Under the pieces are notes generated by a model. That model was not told the origin of the DNA. It ran no database searches and was given only the letters and a program-made list of their open reading frames with translations. Source: an uncultured Pelagibacteraceae bacterium (lineage in GTDB: Bacteria; Pseudomonadota; Alphaproteobacteria; Pelagibacterales; Pelagibacteraceae). From it: a stretch of DNA of 64,000 bases. The position numbers and the translations under genes were made by a program. The stretch is from contig CACBYP010000007.1 of NCBI GenBank assembly GCA_902543485.1, positions 1 through 64,000 of the forward strand. The letters run 5' to 3'. Position 1 is the first letter of the stretch. Each line of letters opens with the position of its first letter. Below, piece after piece: positions 8,381-17,649 of this stretch.

Positions 8381-9092
8381 CTATTTCTTTTGCAAGTTCA
8401 TCGAGCTTTATATCACCATCGTATATAGCTTTTCCGACTATTACACCTTCAATATTATTTAAATCTTTAGCTTTTTTAATATCATTAATCGATGAGACCC
8501 CACCTGATATAACTACTGGACAGTTTGAAATATCTGCCACTTTTTGTGTTTCCTCAAAATTTGGGCTTTGCTTAGTTCCATCTCTATTGATATCTGTATA
8601 AATAATCCTACTAACCCCATAATTATTTACTTTTTTTAGATATTCTGTTGTTAGTTTATCCGACTCTTCAGTCCACCCAGAAATTGCAAGATGACCATCT
8701 TTGGCATCCAAACCTAATGCAATTTGGTTTGGAAATTTATTACAAGCTTCTTCTAAAAATCTTCTATCTTTTATTGCAGCACTACCCAAAATTACTTTTT
8801 CAACACCAACACCGATGTATTTTTGAATAGTCTCAAAATTTCTAACACCACCTCCTATTTCTATTTTTAGGTCAAATTTTCCAACAATATCTTGTATAAT
8901 ATCAATATTAATTGGATCTCCAGTTAATGCACCATCCAAATCGACTATATGCAAATTTTTAAATCCATTATCTTTATATTTTCCAGCTTGCTCAACTGGA
9001 GACATTTCGTATTCGGTTTTATTTTCAAAATCTCCTTTAATTAATCTTACGCATTTTTTATCTTTGATATCTATTGCGGGAAAAATTTTCAT
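8373..9092 (-). CDS. hisA: ProFAR isomerase HisA
   Basis: 239-residue (beta/alpha)8 isomerase that opens the ribose ring of ProFAR to give PRFAR. Asp8 lies in [14 protein letters not shown] and the second catalytic aspartate in [13 protein letters not shown] near 128. Phosphate loops EIGGGVRN and [12 protein letters not shown] are present. The ATG at 9092 overlaps the TGA of the preceding 43-codon lipoprotein frame (ATGA), and the 3' end overlaps hisF by eight bases. Confidence 0.97.
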   Translation of the reverse strand: MKIFPAIDIKDKKCVRLIKGDFENKTEYEMSPVEQAGKYKDNGFKNLHIVDLDGALTGDPINIDIIQDIVGKFDLKIEIGGGVRNFETIQKYIGVGVEKVILGSAAIKDRRFLEEACNKFPNQIALGLDAKDGHLAISGWTEESDKLTTEYLKKVNNYGVSRIIYTDINRDGTKQSPNFEETQKVADISNCPVVISGGVSSINDIKKAKDLNNIEGVIVGKAIYDGDIKLDELAKEIDA

Positions 9093-9220
9093 TTTAACTT
9101 TACCTTAGCTTCACTTGACACATTCATATTATTTAAGTTGTCTATGTTATTTTTTTTAAAATTATTTGGGTTCTGGCACGCAAATAATAAGAAGAATATT
9201 ATTAATAAGTAATTTTTCAT
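9089..9220 (-). CDS. Small predicted lipoprotein inside the his operon
   Basis: 43-residue frame between hisH and hisA. It starts with ATG one base after the hisH stop, and its TGA overlaps the hisA ATG (ATGA). The product begins MKNYLLIIFFLLFAC, a compact lipoprotein signal with lipobox LFAC and the acceptor cysteine at 15, followed by a short polar tail rich in Asn and Lys. The precise fit between two his genes, with coupled junctions on both sides, argues for a translated gene rather than a spacer. I know no named family. It may help maintain translation coupling or act as a small envelope lipoprotein. Confidence 0.7.
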   Translation of the reverse strand: MKNYLLIIFFLLFACQNPNNFKKNNIDNLNNMNVSSEAKVKLK

Positions 9221-9221
9221 T

Positions 9222-9848
9222 TTACAAGTTTATGAAATTATCAATTATTTTAAGACCGGTTTTGTCGCTTTTTTCAGGATGAAATTGAGTTCCAAATATA
9301 TTTTCTTTTTCTACTGCACAAACTATATTTGATGAATAATCTGTTGTTGCTGCTGTGACTGAGTTATCATTTGGAATAAATTCATAACTGTGAACAAAGT
9401 ACATATGAGCTTTATTTTCTATATCTTTAAAAATTTTACTATTTTTAACAATATTTATTTGGTTCCAACCAATATGTGGAAGTTTATATTTTCCATTTTG
9501 ATTATCAATTTTAGATACTTTGCCTGAAATCCATCCTAAACCTTTTGTTTCAATCTCCTCATATCCAACATCTGCAAACATTTGAAGTCCTACACAAATA
9601 CCAAGAAGTGGTTTTTTATTATTTAAAGCGAATTCACTTAAAGTATCAATCAAACCATTAATGCTATTTAAACCGTCAATGCAGCTCTTAAATGAGCCCT
9701 GCCCTGGTAAAACTACCTTATCGCTTGATTTAATTTTATTTAAATCTGAGGTTACCTCGATATTAACTTTATCTTTGGCAACTTCCTTAAAGGAGTTAAT
9801 TACAGAGCTAATATTGCCCGATTTATAGTCAACAATTGTGACGTCCAT
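9222..9848 (-). CDS. hisH: Imidazole glycerol phosphate synthase glutaminase subunit HisH
   Basis: 208-residue class I glutamine amidotransferase supplying ammonia to HisF. The catalytic triad is complete: Cys85 in LLGICVGLQ, then His190 and Glu192 in GTQFHPEKS. The oxyanion region VVLPGQGSF is present near 45-53. It follows hisB with a five-base gap and is followed after one base by the micro-lipoprotein frame. Confidence 0.97.
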   Translation of the reverse strand: MDVTIVDYKSGNISSVINSFKEVAKDKVNIEVTSDLNKIKSSDKVVLPGQGSFKSCIDGLNSINGLIDTLSEFALNNKKPLLGICVGLQMFADVGYEEIETKGLGWISGKVSKIDNQNGKYKLPHIGWNQINIVKNSKIFKDIENKAHMYFVHSYEFIPNDNSVTAATTDYSSNIVCAVEKENIFGTQFHPEKSDKTGLKIIDNFINL

Positions 9849-9853
9849 TAATC

Positions 9854-10444
9854 TTATAAAGAGCCCTTTGTCGAAGGAATTGTACTTTTGTTTCTTGGAT
9901 CCAATTCTAATGCAGCTCTTAAAGTTCTGGCTAGTCCTTTATAACAAGACTCTATGATGTGGTGACTATTGTCACCATAAATATTTTCAACGTGCAATGT
10001 AATCCCTGCAGCTTGCGAGAATGCTTGGAACCATTCTTTAAACAATTCCGTGTCCATTTCGCCAAGTTTCTCAACTTTTAATTTTACATTCCATATCAAA
10101 TAAGGTCTGTTTGAAACATCTATTGCAACTCTTGTTAATGTTTCATCCATTGGTAACAGAATGTGAGCATATCTTTTAATGCCTACAAATTTTTTTGAAG
10201 CTTTCTTTAAGCATTCTCCGATAGCAATTCCAGTGTCTTCAGTTGTGTGGTGAAGATCGATGTGTGTGTCACCTTTAGCTTTAACAGTTAAATCAATTGA
10301 TGAGTGTTTAGACAACTGCTCGAGCATGTGATCTAAAAATCCTATTCCTGTGTCAACTTTGTACTTACCTTTGCCATCAATATTAAGGTCAACACTGATA
10401 TTAGTTTCTTTTGTTTTTCTAGCTATTTTTGCTTTTCTTTTCAT
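9854..10444 (-). CDS. hisB: Imidazoleglycerol-phosphate dehydratase HisB
   Basis: Dehydrates IGP to imidazole acetol phosphate. This is the monofunctional 196-residue form, without the N-terminal histidinol-phosphatase domain found in enterobacteria. Metal-binding histidine motifs are visible: [14 protein letters not shown] near 37-50, [14 protein letters not shown] near 63-76, and [17 protein letters not shown] near 160-176. It is the first gene of the his operon and is divergent from hslV across about 90 bases. Confidence 0.98.
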   Translation of the reverse strand: MKRKAKIARKTKETNISVDLNIDGKGKYKVDTGIGFLDHMLEQLSKHSSIDLTVKAKGDTHIDLHHTTEDTGIAIGECLKKASKKFVGIKRYAHILLPMDETLTRVAIDVSNRPYLIWNVKLKVEKLGEMDTELFKEWFQAFSQAAGITLHVENIYGDNSHHIIESCYKGLARTLRAALELDPRNKSTIPSTKGSL

Positions 10445-10499
10445 AATTTAAATTAGGTATATAGGTATTTTTGATTATATCAATAATACTAAACCTGGA

Positions 10500-10530
10500 C
10501 TTGAACTATTTAAATTCATATCCATCTATA
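10500..10530 (+). promoter_or_regulatory. Heat-shock (RpoH-like) promoter candidate for hslVU
   Basis: CTTGAA at 10500-10505 is followed, with a gap close to that of sigma-32 promoters, by ATCCATCTA at 10520-10528. This resembles the CTTGAA / CCCCATNTA elements of sigma-32 and the CTTG-N17/18 form described for alphaproteobacterial heat-shock genes. hslVU is a classical heat-shock operon. The predicted transcript start falls within a base or two of the hslV ATG at 10535, so the message could be leaderless; no Shine-Dalgarno is visible before that ATG. Confidence 0.5.
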
Positions 10531-10534
10531 GTCC

Positions 10535-11050
10535 ATGACAACAATTGTACTTGTAAGAAAAAATAATGACGTAGTTGTAGCCAGTGACGGTCAAGTTAGC
10601 ATGGGTAATACTGTAATTAAGAAAACTGCTAACAAAGTTCGTAAAATTGAGAAAAGAAATGTGATCGCCGGTTTTGCTGGATCAACAGCAGATGCTTTAA
10701 CATTGTTTGAAAGATTAGAGTCAAAGCTAGAAAAGCATGCAGGCAACCTAACAAGAGCTGCTGTTGAGTTAGCTAAAGATTGGCGAACAGATAAATATTT
10801 GAGAAGATTAGAAGCCTTAATGGCGATAGGTGATAAAGAAAAAAGTTTTATAATTTCAGGAACTGGTGATGTTCTGGAGCCAGAAGGTGATGTAATTGGA
10901 ATTGGTTCAGGTGGTAATTATGCTTTAGCAGCTGCAAAAGTATTAATGGATACTGAAATGTCTGCCGAAGAAATTGCAAAAAAATCAATTAAAGTTGCAT
11001 CTGATATTTGTGTATTTACTAATGACAATTTAAGTATGGAGAAAATATAA
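10535..11050 (+). CDS. hslV: ATP-dependent protease peptidase subunit HslV
   Basis: 171-residue proteasome-like peptidase that forms the proteolytic core of HslUV. The protein begins Met-Thr-Thr-Ile-Val, so removing Met exposes the catalytic N-terminal threonine. There is no longer propeptide, unlike some alphaproteobacterial homologues. SDGQVSMGN and [18 protein letters not shown] match the family, and the [13 protein letters not shown] strand-helix is intact. The last base of its stop is the first base of the hslU ATG (TAATG). Confidence 0.98.
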   Translation: MTTIVLVRKNNDVVVASDGQVSMGNTVIKKTANKVRKIEKRNVIAGFAGSTADALTLFERLESKLEKHAGNLTRAAVELAKDWRTDKYLRRLEALMAIGDKEKSFIISGTGDVLEPEGDVIGIGSGGNYALAAAKVLMDTEMSAEEIAKKSIKVASDICVFTNDNLSMEKI

Positions 11051-12417
11051 TGGAAAAATCAAACGTTACTTCTTTTCCAAAAGGCAAAGTTGCAAAAGAA
11101 AAAACTACAATATCAGACTCATTATCCCCAAGAGAAATTGTTTCAGAATTAGATAGATTTGTTGTTGGACAAAACAAAGCTAAAAGAGCTGTTGCAATTG
11201 CTTTGAGAAATAGATGGAGAAGACAAGCATTAGAAGATGATATGAAAGATGAAGTTTTGCCGAAAAATATTCTTATGATTGGACCAACTGGTGTTGGTAA
11301 AACCGAAATTTCTAGAAGACTTTCAAAATTAGCAGAAGCACCGTTTGTTAAAGTTGAAGCTACAAGATTTACTGAAGTAGGATATGTGGGACGTGACGTA
11401 GAGCAAATCGTTAGGGATCTATTAGAAATTGCAATTGCTATGGAGAAAGTGAAGAAAAGAAAAGAAGTTCATGCTCAAGCACAAAAATTAGCTGAGGATA
11501 GGGTTTTAGATGCTTTAGTTGGAAGTAAAGCAAGCGTAGCAACAAGAGAAAGTTTTAGAAAAAGACTAAGAGATGGAGATTTAGATGATAATGAAATTGA
11601 AATAGCTGTTAGTGAATCTAATCAGATGCCATCATTTGAAATACCAGGAATGCCTGGTGCAAATGTTGGAATGATAAATATTTCTGACATGCTTGGGAAA
11701 TCCATGGGTCAAAAGCCTAAGAAAAAGAAAATGTCAGTCAAAGAATCCCACGAAATTTTAATAAATGAAGAATCAGATAAACTTATCGAACAAGACAAAA
11801 TTATAAAATCAGCAAAAGATTCGACAGAAAATAATGGTATCGTATTTTTAGATGAAATTGATAAAATTTCTGCAAGAACAGATAGAGTTGGTGGTGATGT
11901 TTCTAGAGAGGGTGTTCAAAGAGATTTATTACCATTAATAGAAGGAACAACAGTAAGTACAAAATATGGACCTGTTAAAACAGATCATATTTTATTCATT
12001 GCTTCAGGGGCTTTTCAATTAGCAAAACCTTCGGATCTTTTACCAGAGTTGCAAGGTAGACTACCAATAAGAGTTGAGCTAGACGCACTAAATAGTGAAG
12101 ATTTTATAAGAATATTAAAAGAACCAGACAATAGCTTAATAAAACAATACAAAGCACTTTTAAAAACTGAGAATGTTGATTTAGAATTTACAGAAGATGG
12201 AATAAATACAATTGCTCATATAGCAAGTGAAGTTAACTCATCTGTAGAAAATATTGGTGCAAGAAGACTACATACAATTATCGAAAGGGTTTTAGATGAA
12301 ATTAGCTTTACAGCAACAGATAGAGCCGGAGAAAAAATTACTGTAGACGGTAAATATATAAAAGATAATATTGGTGAATTAGTAAAAGATACTGATCTTT
12401 CTAAATTTATTTTATAG
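11050..12417 (+). CDS. hslU: HslU ATPase, unfoldase of the HslUV protease
   Basis: 455-residue AAA+ unfoldase that feeds substrates to HslV. Walker A GPTGVGKT is at 78-85, the pore motif GYVG is just downstream of [16 protein letters not shown], Walker [12 protein letters not shown] is near 263-273, and sensor-2 [10 protein letters not shown] lies near 400. The variable I domain lies at about 110-230. The C-terminal tail ending KFIL is the segment expected to dock between HslV subunits. The 3' end overlaps the convergent smr gene by 11 bases. Confidence 0.98.
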   Translation: MEKSNVTSFPKGKVAKEKTTISDSLSPREIVSELDRFVVGQNKAKRAVAIALRNRWRRQALEDDMKDEVLPKNILMIGPTGVGKTEISRRLSKLAEAPFVKVEATRFTEVGYVGRDVEQIVRDLLEIAIAMEKVKKRKEVHAQAQKLAEDRVLDALVGSKASVATRESFRKRLRDGDLDDNEIEIAVSESNQMPSFEIPGMPGANVGMINISDMLGKSMGQKPKKKKMSVKESHEILINEESDKLIEQDKIIKSAKDSTENNGIVFLDEIDKISARTDRVGGDVSREGVQRDLLPLIEGTTVSTKYGPVKTDHILFIASGAFQLAKPSDLLPELQGRLPIRVELDALNSEDFIRILKEPDNSLIKQYKALLKTENVDLEFTEDGINTIAHIASEVNSSVENIGARRLHTIIERVLDEISFTATDRAGEKITVDGKYIKDNIGELVKDTDLSKFIL

Positions 12418-12820
12418 ATTTCAAAAATATATCAAAATTTCCTTTTGAAGGGCTATCAACTGAGTCAAAATCAATTCTAATAATTTTATCCATTAATTCA
12501 GGATTATTTTTAATATACTCAGGGACAGAGTGCTTTAAAATACTTAAGTCTTTCGATTGATAAGGATCTTCCAAATTTTTCGATCTCATACCCTTACCTG
12601 TAATAACATTTAGTTTTTTTACTCTTTTTGCGTAACAATTGTTAATAAATTCTGAAATTTTTTTATTAGCTTCTTCCAGAGTATATCCATGGAGATCTAT
12701 AGAACTTTCTGATATAATTTGATTATTCAGTTGATCAACATCTTTGCTCTGGATTTTTTCTGAGCTATCTAAGAAATTTTGCCAATCTTTTTTATCTTTA
12801 TCTGATAACTTATTTGTCAA
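12407..12820 (-). CDS. Smr-domain protein
   Basis: 137 residues. The N-terminal 35 are polar; the rest is a Smr (MutS2 C-terminal-like) domain with the signature [20 protein letters not shown] and the [12 protein letters not shown] turn (the LDxH...TGxG elements). Stand-alone Smr proteins can nick DNA or RNA; the substrate here is unknown. It overlaps the Tim44-like gene by four bases. In many alphaproteobacteria these two genes flank mltA; no mltA is present here. Confidence 0.88.
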   Translation of the reverse strand: MTNKLSDKDKKDWQNFLDSSEKIQSKDVDQLNNQIISESSIDLHGYTLEEANKKISEFINNCYAKRVKKLNVITGKGMRSKNLEDPYQSKDLSILKHSVPEYIKNNPELMDKIIRIDFDSVDSPSKGNFDIFLKSIK

Positions 12821-13404
12821 GCTTGAGTATCAATTAATAACCAATTTGGATTGTTGGATCTGCTGTCTTTTGAGAATTTCCAAGTATCTAAAACTTTTTT
12901 AATCTTCTCTGGATCCCCAGAAACAACTTTATTATCCTTGTCTTTAACACATGATATGATTTCACTGACAAACTCAACCGTCACTTCCAACATATTTTTG
13001 TTTTGTTGGTGTTCTTTAACTTCAGCTGAATTAATACCAATGAATGTTGTCTCCGAAGAATAATTCTTTTCATCTCTATTTTTTATTGCTTCTTCAAATT
13101 GCTGGTATACATTTTTATCTAGTAATGACTTAATGTCTTTTAATTTTCCTTTTGCGAAATTAGTAATAATAGTTTCGTAGGCAATCCTAGCTCCTTTAAC
13201 AAATTCTTTCTTAGCATTTTCATCAAATGTGTTTGCATTTAAATCAACATTCGCTTTAACAGGTGGAGCTTCGTGAGCAAAACTTGAGTCTATATCTTCT
13301 TCAAATCCTGTTTTTTTACCTAAAATTCCTCTTAACCTAAGAAAAATAAACCCTGCAATCATTGCAAGAAGTATAATATCGATGTATTCAAAGCTATAAC
13401 TCAT
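12817..13404 (-). CDS. Tim44-like inner-membrane protein
   Basis: 195-residue protein related to mitochondrial Tim44 and bacterial TimA. One N-terminal transmembrane segment at about 8-24 (IDIILLAMIAGFIFLRL) is followed by a short linker containing a lysine/acidic stretch. The Tim44 fold from about residue 65 onward begins near FVKGARIAYETIITNFAKG and ends with the tryptophan-rich strand TWKFSKDSRSNNPNWLLID. Tim44-like proteins in alphaproteobacteria localise to the inner membrane, but their role is not settled. It is divergent from fxsA with 57 bases between them. Confidence 0.88.
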   Translation of the reverse strand: MSYSFEYIDIILLAMIAGFIFLRLRGILGKKTGFEEDIDSSFAHEAPPVKANVDLNANTFDENAKKEFVKGARIAYETIITNFAKGKLKDIKSLLDKNVYQQFEEAIKNRDEKNYSSETTFIGINSAEVKEHQQNKNMLEVTVEFVSEIISCVKDKDNKVVSGDPEKIKKVLDTWKFSKDSRSNNPNWLLIDTQA

Positions 13405-13461
13405 ATAGTTATAATATTTACTATGTTGATAATTTCAACCTGCTAATTAAATTATAGACAA

Positions 13462-13887
13462 ATGAACACAGTATTAATTTTGATTATTGGTATTCCGCTC
13501 ATAGAAATCTACCTATTTATTAAAATTGGATCTCAAATAGGTGCTTTTAACACTGTTTTATTAATTTTAGTTACTGCAGTTGCTGGCGTTGCATATGTTA
13601 GGTATGAGGGTTTCAATACGCTTAAATCAGGAATTGGGCAACTTGTAAAAAATGAATTACCAGTTTATGAGATAATTTCAGGGGCAACACTTGCATTTGC
13701 AGCCTTACTTTTAATTTTACCAGGTTTTGCTACAGATTTTATTGGAATATTACTTGTTATCCCAATAACTAGAAAAATGATATTAAAAAAATTTATAAAA
13801 AAAGAAAAAGAAAAAAAAAGTAATGACAAAAACTTTATAGAAGGTGATTACGAGGATTTGACAGACGATGAAAACAAAAAAATATGA
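13462..13887 (+). CDS. fxsA: FxsA-family membrane protein
   Basis: 141-residue cytoplasmic-membrane protein. Four hydrophobic stretches lie at about 3-22, 26-46, 70-90 and 92-106, with the family pattern LIEIYLFIKIGSQIGAFNTV near the N-terminus and LLILPGFATDFIGILLVIP near 82-100. The C-terminus is a charged lysine/glutamate tail. FxsA in E. coli affects phage F exclusion; its normal role is unknown. The 3' end overlaps secB by 20 bases, and fxsA-secB adjacency near the origin is common in alphaproteobacteria. Confidence 0.9.
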   Translation: MNTVLILIIGIPLIEIYLFIKIGSQIGAFNTVLLILVTAVAGVAYVRYEGFNTLKSGIGQLVKNELPVYEIISGATLAFAALLLILPGFATDFIGILLVIPITRKMILKKFIKKEKEKKSNDKNFIEGDYEDLTDDENKKI

Positions 13888-14293
13888 AATAGTTTTAAAA
13901 TATGTCAAAGATTTATCAGTAGAGATTCCAAACCCTGAAACTTTTGTTATTAGCAGAGAATATATAACTAAATATTCTTTGGGTATTAATATAACGACTA
14001 ATCCACTTAAAAATGAAATGATAGAAGTAATAACTAAACTTACTTACAAAGATCCAAGTTCAAATAAAAAGAAATCTCATTTTGAAATTTTATTTTCAAC
14101 TGTCATTAAAATAAAAGATAAATCTTTAAAAAAGGATGATTTAGAAAAAGTTATTCTATGTGACGTACAAAACGAAATTTATCCTGAATTAGAAAAAATA
14201 TTTTTAGGCATAATCAGAGACTCAGGCTTCCCAGATCTTAAATTAGAAAAAAAAGTAAATTTTGAGCAATTATACCTACAAAGGTTAAATTAA
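13868..14293 (+). CDS. secB: Protein-export chaperone SecB
   Basis: 141-residue tetrameric chaperone that holds preproteins unfolded and delivers them to SecA. The N-terminal strand VKDLSVEIPNPETF matches the SecB start (YxKDLSxExPNxP). The C-terminal part has SGFPDLKLEKKVNFEQLYLQ, corresponding to the conserved GFPPLxLxPVDFxxLY region. The SecB-typical acidic C-terminal tail is missing, as in many short homologues. It starts inside fxsA (20-base overlap) and ends convergently with dnaQ (4-base overlap). Confidence 0.92.
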   Translation: MKTKKYEIVLKYVKDLSVEIPNPETFVISREYITKYSLGINITTNPLKNEMIEVITKLTYKDPSSNKKKSHFEILFSTVIKIKDKSLKKDDLEKVILCDVQNEIYPELEKIFLGIIRDSGFPDLKLEKKVNFEQLYLQRLN

Positions 14294-14955
14294 TAGAAAT
14301 TTTTTTTGAGTTGAGTTTTCAAAAATTTTTGATGATTCTCAAGCTCTTCTTTAGAAATATTAATAATCTTTTTTGAATAATTTTTAATTTTTTTCAAATC
14401 ATAATTTTTTTTTTCATTTTCATTTTTAAATTGAAAAATTGGCTCTTTTTGGTCAATTAAATTTATGTATACTTTTGATAGAAGTTCGCAGTCAAGGACA
14501 GCATTGTGTTTTTCTCTTTTGGAATTATCAATTCTAAATCTTTTACAAAGTGCATCCAGACTTATTCCAGATCCAGGAAACTTATTTCTTGCAATCTCAA
14601 GTGTATCTATCACATTTTCAATAGATATTTCTTTTCTATTAATTAAAGAAAGCTCATTATTAAGGTGGCCAATATCAAATTCAGCATTGTGAATTACAAT
14701 TTTTTTTCCGTTAATAAATTCTAAAAATTCATCAGCTATATCAATAAATTTTTTTTTATCAGACAAAAATTCGTCGGTATATCCATGAACTTTCAAGGCA
14801 GACTCAGAGACTTTTCTCTCGGGATTTAAATAACAATGGAATATTTTTTTTGTAGGAATTAAATTATCTAATTCTATACAACCAATTTCAACAATTCTGT
14901 GGCCATCTTTGACTGATAGTCCAGTGGTTTCGGTATCAAGAATTACTTCTTTCAT
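14290..14955 (-). CDS. dnaQ: DNA polymerase III epsilon subunit (3'-5' proofreading exonuclease)
   Basis: 221-residue DEDDh exonuclease that proofreads replication. Exo I is ILDTETTG at 5-12 (Asp7, Glu9), Exo II is NAEFDIGHLN near 95-104, and Exo III is EKHNAVLDCELLSKVY near 143-158 with the catalytic His and Asp. The lysine-rich C-terminus beyond residue 170 probably contacts the alpha subunit. The start lies inside the end of coaE (20-base overlap). dnaQ-coaE-aroE-maf is a conserved alphaproteobacterial origin-side cluster. Confidence 0.95.
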   Translation of the reverse strand: MKEVILDTETTGLSVKDGHRIVEIGCIELDNLIPTKKIFHCYLNPERKVSESALKVHGYTDEFLSDKKKFIDIADEFLEFINGKKIVIHNAEFDIGHLNNELSLINRKEISIENVIDTLEIARNKFPGSGISLDALCKRFRIDNSKREKHNAVLDCELLSKVYINLIDQKEPIFQFKNENEKKNYDLKKIKNYSKKIINISKEELENHQKFLKTQLKKNFY

Positions 14956-15523
14956 AAAAAATTTTTTCTTTTAATATTTTTATTTTTTTCTTCATTATAT
15001 TGGCTGAATAATTATTATCGATCACATATTTTGCCAATTTCTTTTTTTTCAACAACTTAGATTGGTTTTGTTTTAATACCTCTATAATTTTCAAATTATA
15101 ATTTTTTCTTTTTTTTAATCTTTTTAAAATTTTCGACTTTTTTGATCTTACGAATACTAAAATGTCCCCTTTTTTATTGAGTTTGTTCTCAATTAAAAGA
15201 GGAATATCTAATACAACTATTTGAGAGTTTCTATTTTTGTTCAAAAATTTACCCATTCTTTTTCTTACAATAGGATGAACAATCAAAGATATTATTTTGA
15301 TATTTTTACGATTTGAGGAAATAGCTTCAATTAGTTCAGACTTTTTAATTGGAAATGATTTAATAAATTCTGGTAATTTTTTTTTGAGTTGAGTGTAACA
15401 ATTCTTATTCTTTCTATAAATATTTTTTACCTCTTGGTCTGCGTTAAAAACTGGGTATTTGAATAATTTAGCTATGAATGATTTGCCAGAACCTATCCCA
15501 CCTATCATGCCTACTCTAATCAT
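14936..15523 (-). CDS. coaE: Dephospho-CoA kinase
   Basis: 195-residue P-loop kinase for the last step of coenzyme A synthesis. The Walker A loop GGIGSGKS occupies 8-15, the VFNADQEVKNIYR segment carries the dephospho-CoA-binding Asp, and VVLDIPLLIENKL is the family Walker B-like strand with the PLL motif. The protein is very lysine-rich after residue 120, as expected for a high-AT genome. It is preceded by an SDR gene six bases away. Confidence 0.94.
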   Translation of the reverse strand: MIRVGMIGGIGSGKSFIAKLFKYPVFNADQEVKNIYRKNKNCYTQLKKKLPEFIKSFPIKKSELIEAISSNRKNIKIISLIVHPIVRKRMGKFLNKNRNSQIVVLDIPLLIENKLNKKGDILVFVRSKKSKILKRLKKRKNYNLKIIEVLKQNQSKLLKKKKLAKYVIDNNYSANIMKKKIKILKEKIFYERSNS

Positions 15524-15529
15524 GGTTAT

Positions 15530-16270
15530 TTATATGCACCTTCCTCCATCCACCTCTAAAATTGTACCTGTTATCATGCTTGCTTCGTCTGAACATAAAA
15601 AACATGCTGCGTTTCCCATATCTTGAGGGGTAGAGAATCTACCGATTGGAATTGTTGACAAAAATGCTTTTTTTTTGGGGGGAGTATCTCCACCCATAAA
15701 TGATTTTAATAATGGCGTTAATCCGGCAACGGGTGCAATTGCATTAACTCTTACATTAAAAGGGGCAAGTTCAATAGCCATAGCTTTTGTTGCTGTAATC
15801 ATCCATCCTTTGCTAGCATTGTACCAATTTAATTTCGGCCTAGGCGATAGCCCTGCCGTTGATGCTACATTTAAAATTACTCCTCTTCTTAACTTTTTCA
15901 TCCTGGGGACAAAATATTTGGCACTTAGGTAAACAGATTTAGCATTTACATTAAATACTTTATCAAATTCCTTTCCTGTTACAGCTTCCATATTTTTTGG
16001 TTTATGAGTAATTCCAGCATTATTAACAATTATATCTACTGCCTTATATTTTTTGAGAGTATAATTTAGTAAGGATCTGAAATTTGATTCTTTTGATACG
16101 TCTGCAACAAAGTGATCTTGGGATAATGATTTTGAAACTTTTTTTAATAACTTTAAATTAATGTCAACTAGTATCAATTTTGCTCCTTCATCAGAAAATT
16201 TTTTAGCTATCCCTTTACCAAAACCTGAAGCTGATCCTGTTATTATTGCAACTTTATTTTTTAATCTCAT
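15530..16270 (-). CDS. Short-chain dehydrogenase/reductase
   Basis: 246-residue classical SDR oxidoreductase. The NAD(P)-binding motif TGSASGFGKG is near 11-20, the structural NNAG near 88-91, and catalytic Ser-Tyr-Lys are in NVASTAGLSPRPKLNWYNASK near 137-157. The acidic residue after beta-2 (ILVDINL) suggests an NAD(H) preference. The C-terminal SDEASMITGTILEVDGG is typical of FabG-like and sugar/alcohol dehydrogenases. It sits between coaE and aroE, where most alphaproteobacteria have no such gene. The substrate is unknown. Confidence 0.9.
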   Translation of the reverse strand: MRLKNKVAIITGSASGFGKGIAKKFSDEGAKLILVDINLKLLKKVSKSLSQDHFVADVSKESNFRSLLNYTLKKYKAVDIIVNNAGITHKPKNMEAVTGKEFDKVFNVNAKSVYLSAKYFVPRMKKLRRGVILNVASTAGLSPRPKLNWYNASKGWMITATKAMAIELAPFNVRVNAIAPVAGLTPLLKSFMGGDTPPKKKAFLSTIPIGRFSTPQDMGNAACFLCSDEASMITGTILEVDGGRCI

Positions 16271-16273
16271 AGT

Positions 16274-17068
16274 TCAATTTTTTAATAAATTTATAGTTTT
16301 TTCGTCAATATCTGGTTCAATATTATGCCAAATATTGAAAGCTTTTTGAGCCTGGTATAGAAACATATTTAATCCATTTTCAAAATTATTACCTTTTAGA
16401 TTTCCTATATTAAAAAATTTAGTCTCAAGTGGATCATAAATTACATCATAGAAAAATTTATTTTTTCCGAACTGACTAAAATCATGCTCAAAATCATCTT
16501 CTTTTTTTAGGCCTATGCTAGTTGCATTAATTATCATATCAAAGTCTACTAGATCACCCCAATCCAGTACCATTAGGTCGTTAAATAAATCTTTTAATTC
16601 ATCAGCCTTGCTTTTCGTCCTGTTACTCAAAAATATTTTTGAAGCATTCATTCTTTTTAACGCATATATTATTGATGGAACTACACCACCAGCGCCTAGA
16701 ATAATTATAGTCTTGTTGGTTACATTATAATTTAATTTTTTTATGCTGAGTTCAAAACCGTCGATATCAGTGTTGTGACCTATTAAATTTCCATTTTCAA
16801 CGGAAATGGTATTTATAGATTTTGTTCTCAAAGCATGGCCAGTTAAAACATTGATGTAGGGAATAATTTCCTTTTTAAAGGGCACAGTTACATTAAGACC
16901 ATTTAACTGACCTTGTTTTAAGTTTTCACATAATTCTGCTAAATCGCTTTTATGTGTCTCCAATTTTCCATAAATTGCATCTAACTTGTATTTTTTTATC
17001 CAAAAATTATGCAATTTTGGAGATAGTGAGTGATCTATTGGGTTTCCAATAACTAAAAATTTTTTCAT
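16274..17068 (-). CDS. aroE: Shikimate dehydrogenase
   Basis: 264-residue NADPH-dependent enzyme reducing 3-dehydroshikimate to shikimate in aromatic amino acid synthesis. The N-terminal substrate motif GNPIDHSLSPKLHN (7-20) and the catalytic Lys in NVTVPFKKEI near 60-69 are intact. The NADP-binding loop ILGAGGVVPSIIYALK lies near 123-138, followed by LSNRTKSKADEL with the NADP-selective Asn-Arg. It overlaps maf by four bases. Confidence 0.96.
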   Translation of the reverse strand: MKKFLVIGNPIDHSLSPKLHNFWIKKYKLDAIYGKLETHKSDLAELCENLKQGQLNGLNVTVPFKKEIIPYINVLTGHALRTKSINTISVENGNLIGHNTDIDGFELSIKKLNYNVTNKTIIILGAGGVVPSIIYALKRMNASKIFLSNRTKSKADELKDLFNDLMVLDWGDLVDFDMIINATSIGLKKEDDFEHDFSQFGKNKFFYDVIYDPLETKFFNIGNLKGNNFENGLNMFLYQAQKAFNIWHNIEPDIDEKTINLLKN

Positions 17069-17649
17069 TTATAATTACTTAAATAGTTTTTAATATCAAT
17101 TATAGGTAATCCCATAATAGTATTTTCATCTCCTTCAATAGATATAAATAAATTTCTACCCTCTCCTTCTATTTGATAAACATTATATGCATACAGGGCT
17201 TCGTCTGTTATTTTTTCTAAATATTCTTTTAATTGTTTTTCTGAAAAATTTTTCATTGTTAGGTAAGCTTTATCTGTATAATTCCAGGTCATTGATCCAT
17301 TTTTAGATATACAAACTGAACTTATCAAGGAATGTTTTTTTCCATTTAATTTTTTTAAAATATTAAAAGCTTCTATCCTATTTTCAGGTTTTGAAATTAA
17401 TTCTCCATCTAAATCTATTACACTATCTGCACCAAGGACTAAAACATCATAATTTTTTTGGCTAACCTTGTTTGCTTTTAGTTCGGCCAAATTTTTTGAA
17501 ATTATTTCTGGAGATGCACCCTCATTTAATAAACTTTCTTTTACAGGGTCTTCATCAATATTTGACGGAAATACTACACATTTAATTCCATTTTTTTTTA
17601 AAATTTCCTCTCTAACCTTACTTTTTGAAGCTAAAATAATTTCAACCAT
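17065..17649 (-). CDS. maf: Maf-family nucleotide pyrophosphatase
   Basis: Hydrolyses non-canonical nucleoside triphosphates to monophosphates, limiting their incorporation. The start was placed at ATG 17649 (194 residues, beginning MVEIILASKSKVREEIL) because this matches the family N-terminus; the frame is open for six more codons to 17667. The catalytic segment VLGADSVIDLDGELISKP lies near 73-90, and the later DEALYAYNVYQIEGEG corresponds to the conserved AGxYxIEGxG region. It overlaps the ppsR 3' end by eight bases. Confidence 0.93.
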   Translation of the reverse strand: MVEIILASKSKVREEILKKNGIKCVVFPSNIDEDPVKESLLNEGASPEIISKNLAELKANKVSQKNYDVLVLGADSVIDLDGELISKPENRIEAFNILKKLNGKKHSLISSVCISKNGSMTWNYTDKAYLTMKNFSEKQLKEYLEKITDEALYAYNVYQIEGEGRNLFISIEGDENTIMGLPIIDIKNYLSNYK

